64,000 nucleotides of DNA from Fomes fomentarius. Its lineage: Eukaryota; Basidiomycota; Agaricomycetes; Polyporales; Polyporaceae. The number at the start of each line of letters is the position of its first letter. Position 1 is the stretch's first letter. Of this stretch, positions 34,457 to 46,383 are shown in pieces. The translations under genes and the position numbers were made by a program. Location: NCBI GenBank assembly GCA_022606135.1, contig JABYQN010000004.1, positions 1,860,001 to 1,924,000 on the forward strand, read 5' to 3'. Below the pieces are notes generated by a model that saw nothing but the letters and a program-made list of their open reading frames with translations, was not told the origin of the DNA and did not search any database.

Positions 34457-36337
34457 TCAGATGGTCCGCGCCTCCTCGATGCCCCTCCGCAGCGCCTGCA
34501 TGCACCCCAAACCACGCAGCCTGCGCTCCTCGACCTCGCCGCCCAGCGCGTCCTCCCACCACCGCTCGCCCTCTGGGACGTCGCGCCAGTCCTTCGTGTA
34601 GAAATCCCGGAGGGACTTGAGGCTGCCGCGGCCCCCGGCCTTGGGCGCGTCGAGCGCGTGCACCTCGCCGCGGAGCTTGCGCACGCGCTCCCAGTGCGGG
34701 GGCGGGTCCGCGTGCGAGTACGAGCTCAAGCCCAAGCCCGGAGGAGGGGCGCAGGAGAAACCGTCGACGGCGATGACGACTGCGGGCGGGACGGTGATCC
34801 GCCCGATCTTGCAGCACGTCTCGGAGATGGAGAGGCAGTGGACCGTCGCGCCGTCGGGCTCGGGGCGGTCGAGGAGCTGTGCGGCGAGGGCCTTCACGGC
34901 GGCGCTTGCATTTCCGTTCGCGGCGGCGTTCCCGTTCCCGTTGACAAAGCCATTCGCGGGAGTCAAGAGGCCAGTGTTGAGGTCGTTGGCCGTGTGCATG
35001 GAGGGTTTGGGCGCGGCTTCGTCGCTGGGCGCGGGCGGGGTGGAGGACGGAAGGGATTTGGCGTGGGAGTTTTTGCCGCCCTTGCCTCCTTTCTTGGGTT
35101 TCGTTACGAAGCGGGTGACGACATAGATCTGTCGGGGAGGAGGGCGTCAGAACACGTCTTTGCACCCAAAATGATGCGTGGCAGCGGGGATCTTCACTAT
35201 GATTACGAGGAGCGGCGGAAGCGTATTGGCACTGCCACCTTGCAACGGAGAACGAGGCACGCACCCATTTGTTGTCCCAGCTCATTACGCTGACACGCAT
35301 CTCGTAACGCGAGAATATTGGGATCTCACGCAAGAAGGAGAAATGCGTGGCTGTAGGCACGGTGCGTCAGAGTCGTGTGTGTGATCTGACACAAAGAGAA
35401 ACACAGACCTCCGATGCCCATCCACCCCCCGACACGGTAGAATGTAGGGCAGAATTGCAATGCGTACTTGAAACGCGCCGCATCAAGACGCTATGAAAGG
35501 CGAGAGACGGGTTGTCAGACGCTGCGGAGGTGATGTGAGAGAGTCGATCGTACCTTCGGATATGAGGAGTTGCTCAGGTGCATATTGAAGTCACAATCAT
35601 CTGGCCCTGCGACAACATCTCAGTCGCCTCGCGAGACACCATGCGACGGCGAAGAGGGGGGAGCGAAGGAGCGGGGAGGGTGACGTGAATGGGCAGGAAA
35701 AACTCACCAGCCCACGTCTTATACGTGATTGTGATGTCGAAGGGATTCGCCCCGACTGACGACAATCCCTCCAGCCATTCTAGGTTCTTTTGACGGCGCA
35801 CGGCAGGAGATGCGAAGATATTGGAGAGCCGGTGCAGATAGTACCGTCCGCGGATAGCAAAGACCGGCCGCCATACGACCCCTGTGCAGGAGGAAGGTGA
35901 ACACTCGGACTTGAGCGGACTGAGGCCATGATGTGGAGAAGCGGGAAGCACTCACAATGCCATGCAAGGGGCCACGAACGGACTTGGGATAGGAAAAGGA
36001 TGAAGAGGAGGTACTTGACGAGCTTGGGTGCGTATTGGAAGGAGCGTGCGGTGAGGACGCGGGCGAGGTCTGGGGGACACGCATGTCGCGTGGTTCGGCT
36101 CAGCGAGGCGGGACATGCGGAAGTAGTACATAACAGGGTAAATATGTTTAGCGCACCTGTGACCGACAGCCCGGCGTACCTCCGCAACGCGACAGCAAGC
36201 CCAGGAGCCATGAGCGCAAGAAAGAGGAGGGCAGCGCGGAGGAGCTGCGAACGGCGAGTCTGAGTCAGACGTTCTGCAGCTGTAGAAATAGGCGGTAGTG
36301 TCTGCGCTTGCCGGTCAGCACTGCGAGTCGCGCCCAT
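34457..36337 (-). CDS. THEM6-like hot-dog thioesterase family protein
   Basis: Membrane-anchored member of the 4HBT-like (THEM6/thioesterase-like) group, expected to act on acyl-CoA or a related thioester; exact substrate unknown. Exons 36337-36157, 36069-35956, 35881-35708, 35606-35554, 35490-35409, 35350-35265 and 35128-34457 give 453 residues. An N-terminal membrane segment (LLRAALLFLALMAPGLAVAL) is followed by a second hydrophobic stretch. The hot-dog signature is split over the 53-base exon 4: PDDCDFNMHLSNSSYPK, with the Asp/His/Asn pattern of the family. WMGIGATHFSFLREI and IYVVTRFV follow. A C-terminal extension of about 200 residues includes an Asn/Gly/Ala-rich linker (NGNGNAAANGN). 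An upstream in-frame ATG at 36421 was not preferred because it puts extra residues before the membrane anchor. Confidence 0.8.
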
Positions 36338-36930
36338 GATATATATGCGGAGACGACCGGGAGCCGCTCGAGCGTGATAGAGAAGGTCGTCGAACGAACA
36401 GTTGACAGACGGGCAGATCAAGGCAAGCTCCCTGCAGCATCCCCTCCTTGTCCATGCTTAAGACAGTTCTGTTGGCCATTCCGGAAGGTGTCGTCAGCGA
36501 CCCCAACGACGTCGGTCTCCGGTTCGGGGGCACGACCGCCGGCGAGCAGACACTGAGATGACCAATCCCTGCGCTCATATCCCGTATATCATCAACTCTT
36601 ACATTGCCACTGCGTTTATCCCCCAATGAGATAGATCTGCAGAAACAGATGCAACCGGTATCGGCTTTTGGCCAGACCCGGAACCCCAACGGAAATTTCG
36701 AGGATATGATATGAACATTGAAAACACGTTCACAGCGAAACACTGTCGTCGTCGGCTTCATTAGCTAGATACATTCTAGAGCAGAGTGTGTGAATGTCAT
36801 TATAGTAATACGAGTCGAGATGCTATACCGGGAGAAAGTATGTAAGTACACTATTCCGCAATTCGATACCTGTCAATCCACCATGCAGCCCGACGCTGTC
36901 CGACGGTCTGGTTCTGCGCGCCCATAACGT
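36338..36930. other. Intergenic, no gene recognised
   Basis: About 0.6 kb containing the thioesterase promoter and the 3' flank of the Mgm1 gene. Nothing else seen. Confidence 0.5.
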
Positions 36931-39900
36931 TTAGAACACCCCGCCGAATAGCCCACGCTGTCGCCGCGGTGTAGGCTGCACGTCTGGTCGCAGCGTTGCT
37001 AAGCTGTTCAGCTGCTTCATGACCTGATTGTGTGGGCCAGCATCAGCGCCGAACGCATTGCGGGAGGAGCAATCACGTACCTCTTCCAGCTTGTCCTTGC
37101 GCTCTTGCAGGTTCAGGTGCTTCCGGATGATAGGATTCTCCCGCGCGAAGTCCACGATCTCCTTCCTATCAAGGTCATAAAGCAGACGAGAGTCAATTTC
37201 GCGGGGAACTGCCATACAGACCATCTATCAGTGCGAGGAACAATCATGAGATATACGGCGGGATTACCTGATAGAAGAAGTGGTCCAGCAACTCAATGTT
37301 GATGAACATGGCCGACGTGTAGGCGAGCTTGTCTGCCACGACGTTCAGGAACGCCTCGGGGCACAGAACGTCTTGCTCGGGCCCAGCTTTACACCTCTTT
37401 GACTTGAGCGCGGCCAGTCGGAGTTTCAGGATCCCAACGCGATCGTTGTACAACATCGCGTGCCGGGCTACAAGTGCCAAGTTCCCATGAATACCACCAC
37501 CATCATCACCAATATGCAATGTTGTGTCTGGACGTACCATCTAGAATCTGCACTGGAGGGTAACGATAGTCCTCAGCTACCTCCGGCGCAGCCTCGTCCT
37601 CAGTAGGCTGCAACCTCCGCTGCTTGCGCTCCTTCTCCTTCTCCTCTAGCTCGCGCACGTAGCCCATGAGCTTGGTGAGCCGCCTGCTGCCACCCACGCG
37701 GGAGCGAATATCCTTCAGCTTCTCTTCGCACTGCTTCATCTCGCGCTCGTACGCCTCGATGGCGGACGTCCGTCCCTGCTCCCACTCCCGCGGCTCGACC
37801 TCGACCTCAAACTTGTACGGCTTGATGCAGTTTTCTACCTGATCGGACGTCACGCCAATCCGCTCGCGCAGGATCACATGAGAGAACTGGATGAGCCGCT
37901 CCGCCGCGCGAGGGTGGTGGTTGAAGGGCTCCCCTGCAGCGATGGAATCGATCAGGGCCCGGAGCCCATCCGCAATAAGAATTGTGGAATCCCGTCCGAC
38001 ACCGGACTTTGTGAGGAGAGACGAGGCGGCATCGAGCTTGTACCGCCAGTACGGCTCGATTTTCTCTGGGGTCACACGTGGGTCCGCACCGAGAGCGGAG
38101 AGCTCAGGGGCACGCTTATCGGTCCAGTACAGCTGCTCGAGAACGTCCATGACACGCTCCTCCAACATCCCCTTGAGCATCGCCCGGACCTGTGGTTTCC
38201 GGAACTGCACCGTGTACTCCTTGAACCGCGCTTTCAAGAGGTCCATCGTCTCGGCGACGTACGACTCTGCGGAGATGCGCCGGTCGTTGTACTGAACCTT
38301 GAACTGGTACTGGGCCTCCTCGAGCTCCAGCTGGACCGCGTTGGTAATGCCGTGAAGTGACGACGCCATTGACGACTCGAGCACCTCCATCAGGCGACGA
38401 CGCAGCGTGTCCGTGCCAACCATGAGCTTGGACGTGCTGCCAAAGAGCTCGCGATGTGAGCCAAAAAAGTCGTCTTCGGAGCGCTTCACCAGCGTCCCAA
38501 GCTTGTCTTTGTTGACCTTCTTCCCCGATCCTTTACAGACCACGCCAACATATCCAAGATGGAGAGGATACCGATTGCCAGTTAAGATAGCGGCACCTTG
38601 TTCGGGCGGCACGAGGTCCATCTTCGTGATGACTCCAATCGTTCGGAGACCCAGCGGGTCAACCTTCCTGCTTGCGCGAAGAGCAGGCGAGTTGGCCAGA
38701 TCGACGTCCGCAGCGCATACAGCGAGAACAATGTTTGGCTCGCGGATGTACCTATCGCACAGACCGGCGATCTTCTCCTTCAAGCTCTCAGGCTGGTCCA
38801 TGGAGGCGATTTGGATATACCCTGGAAGGTCGATGAGGGTGAGGTCGGGAACGTGGGGACTGTAGATGCGGAGGTCGATGGGTTCGTTGGAGACACACTC
38901 TGAGGGAGAAACAGCCAAGTTCAGGTCGGTGAGCGTACGCTGGATGGCCGAGAAGTCTGTGATCTTCCCGAGACCCAGTGCAGGGAACTCTCCATACTCC
39001 TGCGGTGCCTTGCCGTCCGTTGCAGGCGTGTGGATGAGCGTGAGCTCAATGGGCCGCCGGGTGACCATGTTGTTGCCCCTGCCCACAGCTATTCAGTTGT
39101 TGAGACGATTACCCATCAACGGTATTGACACTCACTTTGGGAGGAACTCGTGTCCCACAATAGCCTCGAGAACGGAGCTCTTTCCGGAGCTCTGGCTGCC
39201 AATGACAACGATGCTAGGCAACTTCAGTGCGTCGCTCTGGTCGATGCTGATCAACATTGTCCGGATTTCAATGAGTTTCCTTGTCAAGTGCATCAAACCG
39301 TTCTGTTGCGCGTCGCCGTTGGTACCATCAGCTTGACCGGCCTTCGAGTCCGACGCGGAGAGAGAAGTGGCTGCCATCATGGCTGCGAGAGCTGCCGCAT
39401 CGTCACTGTCCGGACGCTTCTTCTTAGACGAAGATTCAGACTCTTCATGACCGTCACTCCGACCGTCGTTATCGGAAGAGAAAAGAGCCTTCAAGAATTG
39501 TGGGGCCTCAAGATTGGGAAGCTTGACGTCCGATATACGAGACGAGACCGTCTTGACAGCGTCCGAAGCAGAGTCGAAAACGTCCGTGATCGTATCCTGC
39601 ACGGTCGAAAAGACTTCATTTGATTTGCGTTTGAATTCTACATGTCTGATAAGTCTCGCCCACAAGTCGTGCAAGCGCATATAGGGAGCACCATATAACG
39701 GATCGGAACTCACCGTCAAACTTGTAGTTAGCATACGTGAATCCTCCAGCCCCGACCGTAGCAGCTCCAACCGGTACCCTGAGTGCACGGAGCATAAAGC
39801 GCGGGATGGACGAGTATGACATCGCGCGGACGTGCACCTTTCGAACGGAGGAAGGAGAAACGCCATAGCGCGACCGAGTCCGTAGTTGGGTGTTTGTCAT

Positions 39901-40047
39901 GAACGTCGCGAACTGCCTGTGGATGGGCCTGGGGGAAGCCAGCTGGTTGCGCGCAGCAGTCGCAGAGGCCACCGCAGAAGCTCCATAAGTCGACACCTTC
40001 CGAGGGGCGAATACGGACGAGACGCGACGACGGAAGGAGGAATACAT
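36931..40047 (-). CDS. mgm1: Mitochondrial dynamin-like GTPase Mgm1 (OPA1)
   Basis: Dynamin-family GTPase of the mitochondrial inner membrane, needed for inner-membrane fusion, cristae and mtDNA maintenance. Exons 40047-39714, 39637-39136, 39078-37538, 37467-37268, 37224 (or 37208)-37081 and 37023-36931; about 937 residues. The N-terminus is an Arg/Ser-rich mitochondrial presequence, then a membrane anchor around residues 85-105 ([18 protein letters not shown]). GTPase motifs: G1 GSQSSGKSS near residue 260, G3 DLPG near 362, G4 TKMD near 430. Middle and effector regions follow, ending [12 protein letters not shown]. The fourth intron is ambiguous: acceptor 37225 keeps frame but inserts MVCMAV, whereas the better-spaced acceptor 37209 would give the conserved [14 protein letters not shown] only if one base is missing. 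Processing to long and short forms is known for the family, not visible here. Confidence 0.93.
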
Positions 40048-40726
40048 CGTGCGCGCTCTCCGGGTCGGAGGACCTGATTTGAGGCGGGTTTGTCTTCTGG
40101 TCGCCTAGTCCAGCGATTATAGTGGCGGCAATGAGGGTAGTAAAAACTGAGCTGCTTCTATGTTTGGGTAAATGGGGAAAGCGGACTAGAGATTGGTGAA
40201 CGGAGAGAAGAGTGAAGAAGGCGGAGGAGCGAGTCCTGCTCACTGTACGCGAGCTCCGGTGACATACGCGGTCGGCATGGCAGGATTAGCGCCGCTTGAA
40301 GCTCTTAGCGGCGGAGATAAAAAGAACTTTCTGGGCTCCAAAAGTACCAGCTCAATACGAGCTCCGAGTCTAATCTAGTCTCCGTTGCTGACCATGATAG
40401 TCGCTCTTTTTTTACGTCCAATCAGTACTGCTTTGTCTTTAGTATACATGTTACCTCGTTACCTCGTCGGCGAGACGCTGCCAGAGTTCTTGAGCTGACG
40501 TGCTGACAGGTGCTGACCTATACTCTCACCCAAATATACCTCGTGAACAACCGATGAGTAACAATACAACGCCAGAAAGCTTGTCGGCCTTCCGACTTGA
40601 GCTGCTTTCCGTATCGCGATGAGATGACACCGATATCTCTCAGGTGTGCGCAATGATTCCCTCGTATAAGGATCCATCTGTTGCACCACCTTGCTCCCAA
40701 GTGTCAACTCCCAGGGCTGGACGAGC
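40048..40726. promoter_or_regulatory. Divergent promoter region
   Basis: About 680 bases between the Mgm1 start (-) and the DapA-like start (+). A poly-T run at 40408-40414 is present; no clear TATA box. Confidence 0.4.
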
Positions 40727-41816
40727 ATGTCTTCCACGGTAAACAGCACACCTCCCCCTCCCGGTGTCTACGTTCCAGCGGTACTGTTCTTCGATGAGAA
40801 CGAGGAACTCGATTTTACGTCTATCAAAGCGCATATTCTGCGCCTAGCGCAGGTGAGACACCTCACGTCAATGAGATACATTTTGTCTATTGGCCTTCTG
40901 AGTGCACTACTCGGTTAGGGTGGAGTAACAGGGATCCTCGTCCAAGGCAGCAACGGCGAAGCCCAGCACCTATCGCACGATGAACGAAAGGAGACGATCC
41001 GTCACGCACGCAAGACCCTTGACGAGAACGGCTTCCAGAACGTGCTCGTGATCGCAGGGACGGGCGGGCAGTCGACGAAGGAGACGAAGAAGCTTTGCGT
41101 CGACGCGAAGGAGGCTGGTGCGAGCCATGCGCTCGTACTCACTCCCGGTGTGTGGCCCAATCAGATGAACAAGGAGAGGATCATCAAGTTCCACCGAGAT
41201 GTACGTACGCTGCTCCGACTCGAGTACTGTCCTGCGTGGTATCAATGGGAGACTCACTGTGTATGTTGTCATTGTTAAGGTCGCAGACGCATCACCCATC
41301 CCTACCATGATCTATAACTTCCCAAGAGTGACCGCTGGTCTCAACCTTGACTCTGACATCATAGCCGTGCTAGGAGAGCACCCAAACATCGTCGGCACCA
41401 AGCTCTCCTGCGCTGATGTCGGGAAGCTAGGCCGACTCACCTCAACACTGCCTCCGTCCAAGTTCGCCACATTCCCTGGATCGTCTGCTGTCTTCTTGCC
41501 AGGCCTCACGATAGGCAGCGCGGGTGTCATCGGTGCTCTTCCCAACGTTGCACCTAAAGCCCATGTGGAGTTGCACCGGTTGTGGAAGGAAGGCAAGTGG
41601 GAGGAAGCAAAGCAATTGCAAGCGTTGCTAGGGCATGCGGACTGGGAGCTTTCAAAGCTAGGAAGTATCGCAGGGATTAAGGCGGTCGTGACGAAGCACT
41701 TTGGATATGGCAACGCGAACGTTAGGGGGCCCTTGACACCGAGCGACTTGGTGGCTGCAGGGCCCTCGGCCAGTGCCAAGTTGGAGGAGTTGATCGTGAT
41801 AGAGAAGTCCTTGTAA
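40727..41816 (+). CDS. DapA-family aldolase (dihydrodipicolinate synthase-like)
   Basis: Class I Schiff-base aldolase/lyase of the DHDPS/NAL superfamily. Exons 40727-40852, 40919-41200 and 41280-41816 give 314 residues in phase 0. Family marks: GVYVPAVLFFDENEELDF, the carboxylate-binding GSNGEAQHLSHDER, the catalytic tyrosine in MIYNFPRVTAG (Tyr148) and the Schiff-base lysine in NIVGTKLSC (Lys177). Fungi make lysine through alpha-aminoadipate, so true DHDPS activity is unlikely; a catabolic role such as 4-hydroxy-2-oxoglutarate, 2-keto-3-deoxy sugar acid or similar aldolase is more probable (inference). No targeting peptide is evident. It converges on the SCP2 gene with 139 bases between stops. 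Confidence 0.88.
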
Positions 41817-41955
41817 CACCCACAATGTACCACTGACCTAGACCTTCCTCGTCGAATCGAGTATAGGCAGAGTAGCTCTTCGTGGTGTTTGGAGGTGTCC
41901 TCGTTTACAGTGATTGTGAGAGCGAAATAGTAATGACAACAATGGTGATGTGGTA

Positions 41956-42520
41956 TTACAACTTTGCCTTTGCCTTTGCCGACTGCAGAACGCCCCGCCA
42001 TATTGAGCGTCGCCTTATGATAACAAAATTGGCAGGACATACCTTGAGGACACCGTCGAGCTTCGTGGCGAACATCATGTTGCCCTTCGTCTTGAGCTTC
42101 CCGCTCATAAACGCCTTCTGACCATCAAGCTTGCCCTCCGCGAGCTGCTGGAAGGTGTCGTCCGACAGGATGATGGTGACGTTGGCTTTGCTCTTGGGCT
42201 CGCCCTTGTACACCGTACCAGTAGTCTTGAGATCAATGGTCCAGACGGCCTCCTTGCCCTCCGCGTTCTTCACGCGCAACTCGAAGATGCCATTCGTCTG
42301 CGACCGACCCACTCCCAATCAGACCCCCGTCGCGATCACCGGAAGTCTAGTCGACGCACCTTCTTGATTTGCGACTTCTTCTCCTGCTCGTTGTAGTTGC
42401 TGAACACGTCCGCCAGCGCGGCGAGAATCTCGGAGGCCTGGTGACCATCGCGTGAGTGTCTTTGCTATGGAATCAGAATGTACGACACACCTTGAATCCT
42501 TCGACCTTGATGTCAGACAT
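41956..42520 (-). CDS. SCP2 sterol-carrier domain protein with peroxisomal signal
   Basis: Single-domain SCP2 protein that binds lipids or acyl-CoA, expected in the peroxisome matrix. Exons 42520-42491, 42437-42360, 42297-42043 and 41982-41956 give 129 residues. The domain covers nearly the whole chain: an ASEILAALADVFS helix, then FELRVKNAEGK, VWTIDLKTTGTVYKGEP, VTIILSDDTFQQLAEGKLDGQ and the family-typical AFMSGKLKTKGNMM. The last exon codes only SAKAKAKL, so the protein ends in AKL, an accepted variant of the PTS1 signal SKL. The intron before it is 60 bases, in frame and free of stops, so retention would add 20 residues yet keep the same AKL end. Family and localisation are well supported; the lipid cargo is unknown. 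Confidence 0.93.
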
Positions 42521-43836
42521 GGGGGACGGTGCGGGGTAGTTTCGTGGAAGATTAGACGGCAACGCAAAAGGAGAGGGCCGGTTTTACACGAGGGAAAGGA
42601 GAGTGGGCGTTGAGGACGGCGGACTCATACTGTTGCAAATGATGTATGCGATCATGGGGAAAGCCGGACACATGTGATATTGAACCGGTCAACAAACATT
42701 GTTCCTTCTCCGTCCACCATCTCCGTCGTGAAAATGCGCGATCAGCCCCGCTGGAAATTCAATCGTTGTCGGAGTTTACAGCCACTGCGAATGCTACAAG
42801 GTGTCTCAACAAGACCATGTGACGTCGATTCAACCATACAAGTTGAAGTCGCGCGATGGCAAGGTACAAACCGCACAGATTGGAATCTTCGATTGCGGTC
42901 GAGAATGTCATAGAGTTATTAACCTGATGCAGCAGCTTTCGCAGAACTGCTTTAGGTGTCTATATATGCCGATGTGGAATGTGAAGATGCGGAAGTAGTA
43001 CCACGGTAAGTCAAAGAGTGCACTTCATGTATGTATCACAGTACTCGTGTCTACTGACCCATGCCCAACGGGAAGGAGTACGGTCCCTCGGCTGTCGCTC
43101 CGGCCGACGATAGAATGTTGACATACGCAGACATTTGGATCCATGACGGCGTATCAAAACGCGGAACGGCGCGACGAACGTTGACAATGCTGAGTGTACA
43201 TGTATTCAAAGCCAGCGACTCTGGTGTCCTCCAGACTCTATGATCGCACCGTTTTCAACGGTACGTATCCTCTATCTATATGCTATCGGTCGAGGGTGAG
43301 CGTGACGTTCTTACCAGCACCGATGACAGCACAGGACCCGTGCCCATAAAGTTACGTCCATACGAACTCAAAGAAAACCCCGAGGGCAGGTGTGTGCACT
43401 GGTTGCTGGCCATATCACCAGTCCGCATGTCGAGCCATAGCGGTAGTCATTGTCACCTCTCATCTGCTAGACTCCAAAGTGTCGTGTCTTACGGCCTTGC
43501 TCTCAAATCTCTCGGTGCCTGGCGCCACGTTGATCTATATTGACTGCAGTTGCATGTCTTCTCTGGGATGACAGTCGTGTGCCCAACCACTCAAGGTCTT
43601 CTCTCAATCCCAAAGATCATTTCATGGAAGCTCGCCGGCGAACGTGCGAGGAACACGAGATGATTTTGAGTCTGTCCGGTCACCGGGTCCCCCCCTTCGG
43701 AGACTTGGGGAGCAGCTCAAGCCCCGTGAACCTCGGCCCAGTACACGATGTGAGCTTCTTCTGACATTCCGAGGCTTTATACACCGTGGAAACCGTGCTC
43801 TATCTCCCTTGGCCGCCAAGTCTCTGACAGCTCGCC
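42521..43836. other. Intergenic, no gene recognised
   Basis: About 1.3 kb upstream of both the SCP2 gene (-) and the phosphate transporter (+). Short frames only. The part just before 43837 should contain the transporter promoter, but no core element or phosphate-response site could be named with confidence. Confidence 0.5.
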
Positions 43837-46054
43837 ATGGAGTCCTCCCTAAGGGACAAGATATCCGTAGCGGACGACTCGGAGCCTCTGCCAACGCTCA
43901 GCACGAATCAAGGATATGAGCTTAATCAAAAGCGGAAGACCACTCTTGCTCAAGTAGACAAGGCGAGATTTTCGTACGTACCCGCTGTTGGCATGTCATA
44001 TGTCAAGCCACGCTGAGAGACGGATGGTTCTGGTAGATGGTTTCATGTCCGCGTCGTTCTGGTCGCAGGCGCTGGGTTTTTCACGGATGCGTGCGTCGTT
44101 GTCCGTCCCTCATTCCCCCGCTCACCCTGACTTATGTGACACAGGTATGACATCTTCGCCATCAACATTGCTGCAATCATGCTTGGGTATGTTTATGGCC
44201 ATGGTTCGTATATATCATCTCTGGACCGCACAACATAGCGTGCTTACAAGGAATTCGCTTGCCAAACAGGCCAGAAGCTGACCGAGAACCAAGATTTGGG
44301 AATCAAAGTCGCAACACCCCTCGGCACCGTCTTTGGACAACTGCTGTTCGGGTGGCTCGGAGACGTCTTTGGGCGCAAGCGCATGTGTACGTCTCTCCAT
44401 ACAGTCCACACTATATGCGTGGGTACTCATCGATGTCGCGTTGGATCCTTGGTAAATTGCAGACGGCGTCGAGATGACGCTCATGATTATCGCGTCCTTG
44501 GGGCAGGCGTTGGCCGGACAAGCACACGCCGTGAACATCTTTGGCGTCCTTATCGTCTGGAGGTTCATTATGGGCGTCGGAATAGGTGGTGACTACCCTC
44601 TGTCCTCTGTCATACCCTCGGAGTTCGCGTCCACAAAGATGCGTGGTCGCATGATGGTCGCTGTTGGTGCAAACCAGGGCTGGGGGCAACTAGGTGTGTG
44701 CTTCGAACTCATCTTCGATGTCGAGGGCCTCACTCACCCTCGTCTTGCCCAACTCCATGATGCAGCCGCTGCCCTAACCTCCTTCGTCATCGTCTCCGCG
44801 TACAAGCCCACGCTCCTCCGTGACGACCCCTTAATTCTCCCGCATGTCGACGCAATGTGGCGTCTGCTCATCGGGCTCGGTTGCGTCCCGGGCGCGGTCA
44901 CCCTCTACTTCCGGTTGACGATCCCCGAGACGCCGCGGTTCACGATGGACGTCGAGCGTAACGTGCGCCAGGCGTCGCAGGACGTCGTGCACCTCTTGAC
45001 ATCCCGGATCTACCAAGGCAGCCCCGATGCGGTCGTGGAGCGTGTGCGTGCGCCGAAGGCGTCGAGGCGCGACTTCAGGCGGTTCTTCAGCAAGAGGGAG
45101 AATCTCATCCCGCTTATTGGGATGTGCTACTCGTGGTTCGCAATCGACGTGAGTATATGCACCTTGTGAGGGTCTGCTTTGAATTGCTGACAGGGAAAGC
45201 ATGTCTTCCAGGTCGCATTCTACGGCCTCGGTCTCAACACATCTATCATCCTGAATGCAATCGGGTTCGGGACTCCCAGCGCGGAGCTGCATGGAGCCGA
45301 GGCTATAGTCACGAATCTGAAGAACGTCTCCTCAGGGAACATGATCCTTGCCGCAGCTGGGCTCATCCCCGGGGCGTGGACGACGTTCTTCCTCATCGAC
45401 TGGTGGGGCCGTAAGCCCATCCAGCTGCTCGGCTTCACGATGCTCACCGTCCTCTATGTCACCATGGGTACGTCTCACTCATCGTATCTTCGATGTCAGA
45501 CCTCCCATTAACCACGATGAAACCAATACAGGCTTCTCGTACCATAAGCTGATAGCAACGGCCCCGGCGCGGAAGGTGTTCGTCTTCCTGTACTGCCTTA
45601 CGAACTACTTCTCGAACTTCGGCCCCAATATGACCGTGTCTGTCTTTCCTGGGGAGTCCTTCCCGACGCGATACCGCTCGACGGCATTCGGCATCGCCGC
45701 AGCGAGCGGGAAGATGGGCGCGGTCGTCGCACAGGCCGGGCTCGGCAAACTTGTAAACATCGGAGGGCCGAATGCCTTTGTGCCGCATCTGTACGTCCCC
45801 TGTGATACCCTGCACTTCACTTAGCATGGACTGACTCGACCTTACAAGGCTCGAAATATTCGCATTCTTCATGCTTACTGGCATCTTCTCGACGCTAGTG
45901 CTCAAAGAGGGGACGCAGCTAACGCTCGAGGAATTGTCAAATGAGGAGCAAGATGCGTTTATTGAAGGTGAGTACCCTTAGCTACAGTACGTGGTACAGG
46001 GCGTCGAATTTAGCCCCATATGGCAGAGAAAGTGTACAACGAGAAGGTAGCTAG
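43837..46054 (+). CDS. Inorganic phosphate:H+ symporter, Pho84-like
   Basis: Plasma-membrane high-affinity phosphate transporter of the MFS PHS family. Ten exons: 43837-43973, 44037-44090, 44145-44203, 44270-44386, 44463-44693, 44766-45148, 45212-45467, 45532-45790, 45849-45967 and 46014-46054, giving 551 residues. Signature pieces: WFHVRVVLVAGAGFFTDAYD, LGIKVATPLGTVFGQLLFG, GDVFGRKRM, the PHS hallmark GIGGDYPLSSVIPSEFAS, RLTIPETPRFTMDVERNVRQ, and PGESFPTRYRSTAFGIAAASGK in the second half. Twelve membrane segments are expected. The C-terminus reads LEELSNEEQDAFIE and stops shortly after. A second copy of the same family begins outside the right edge and ends at 62783; its last exons have the same coding lengths. 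Expression is probably controlled by phosphate supply, from family knowledge only. Confidence 0.95.
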
Positions 46055-46383
46055 ACAGAGCCCGGGTATGGGCTTGCAGGTATGTTGAACGATACCTTCA
46101 TGTCAAGCGTCTCCAATCAACCCGATGTCCGTGAGGCTGGGTCCAGAATCCATTGTCCGTCTTGAGTCTGGGTTACCGACATGTCCTGAGCACTTTGAAA
46201 AGGCAATTGATGTATGCCCGATGTGAAGCCATAGTGTCGAGGGAACAGGACTGGCACCTCTTCTTCCGTGAGCAAGATAGCGCGAGGCTGGTGGCGAGAT
46301 GGCGGCTACTGCATAACTATCTGTTCAGACCGACGAGGGCGCATATAGCTACAGAATCACGCACATACTTGTCGTCTGTTCGC
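46055..46383. other. Convergent intergenic region
   Basis: About 330 bases between the stop codons of the phosphate transporter and the small membrane protein. Nothing coding seen. Confidence 0.5.
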
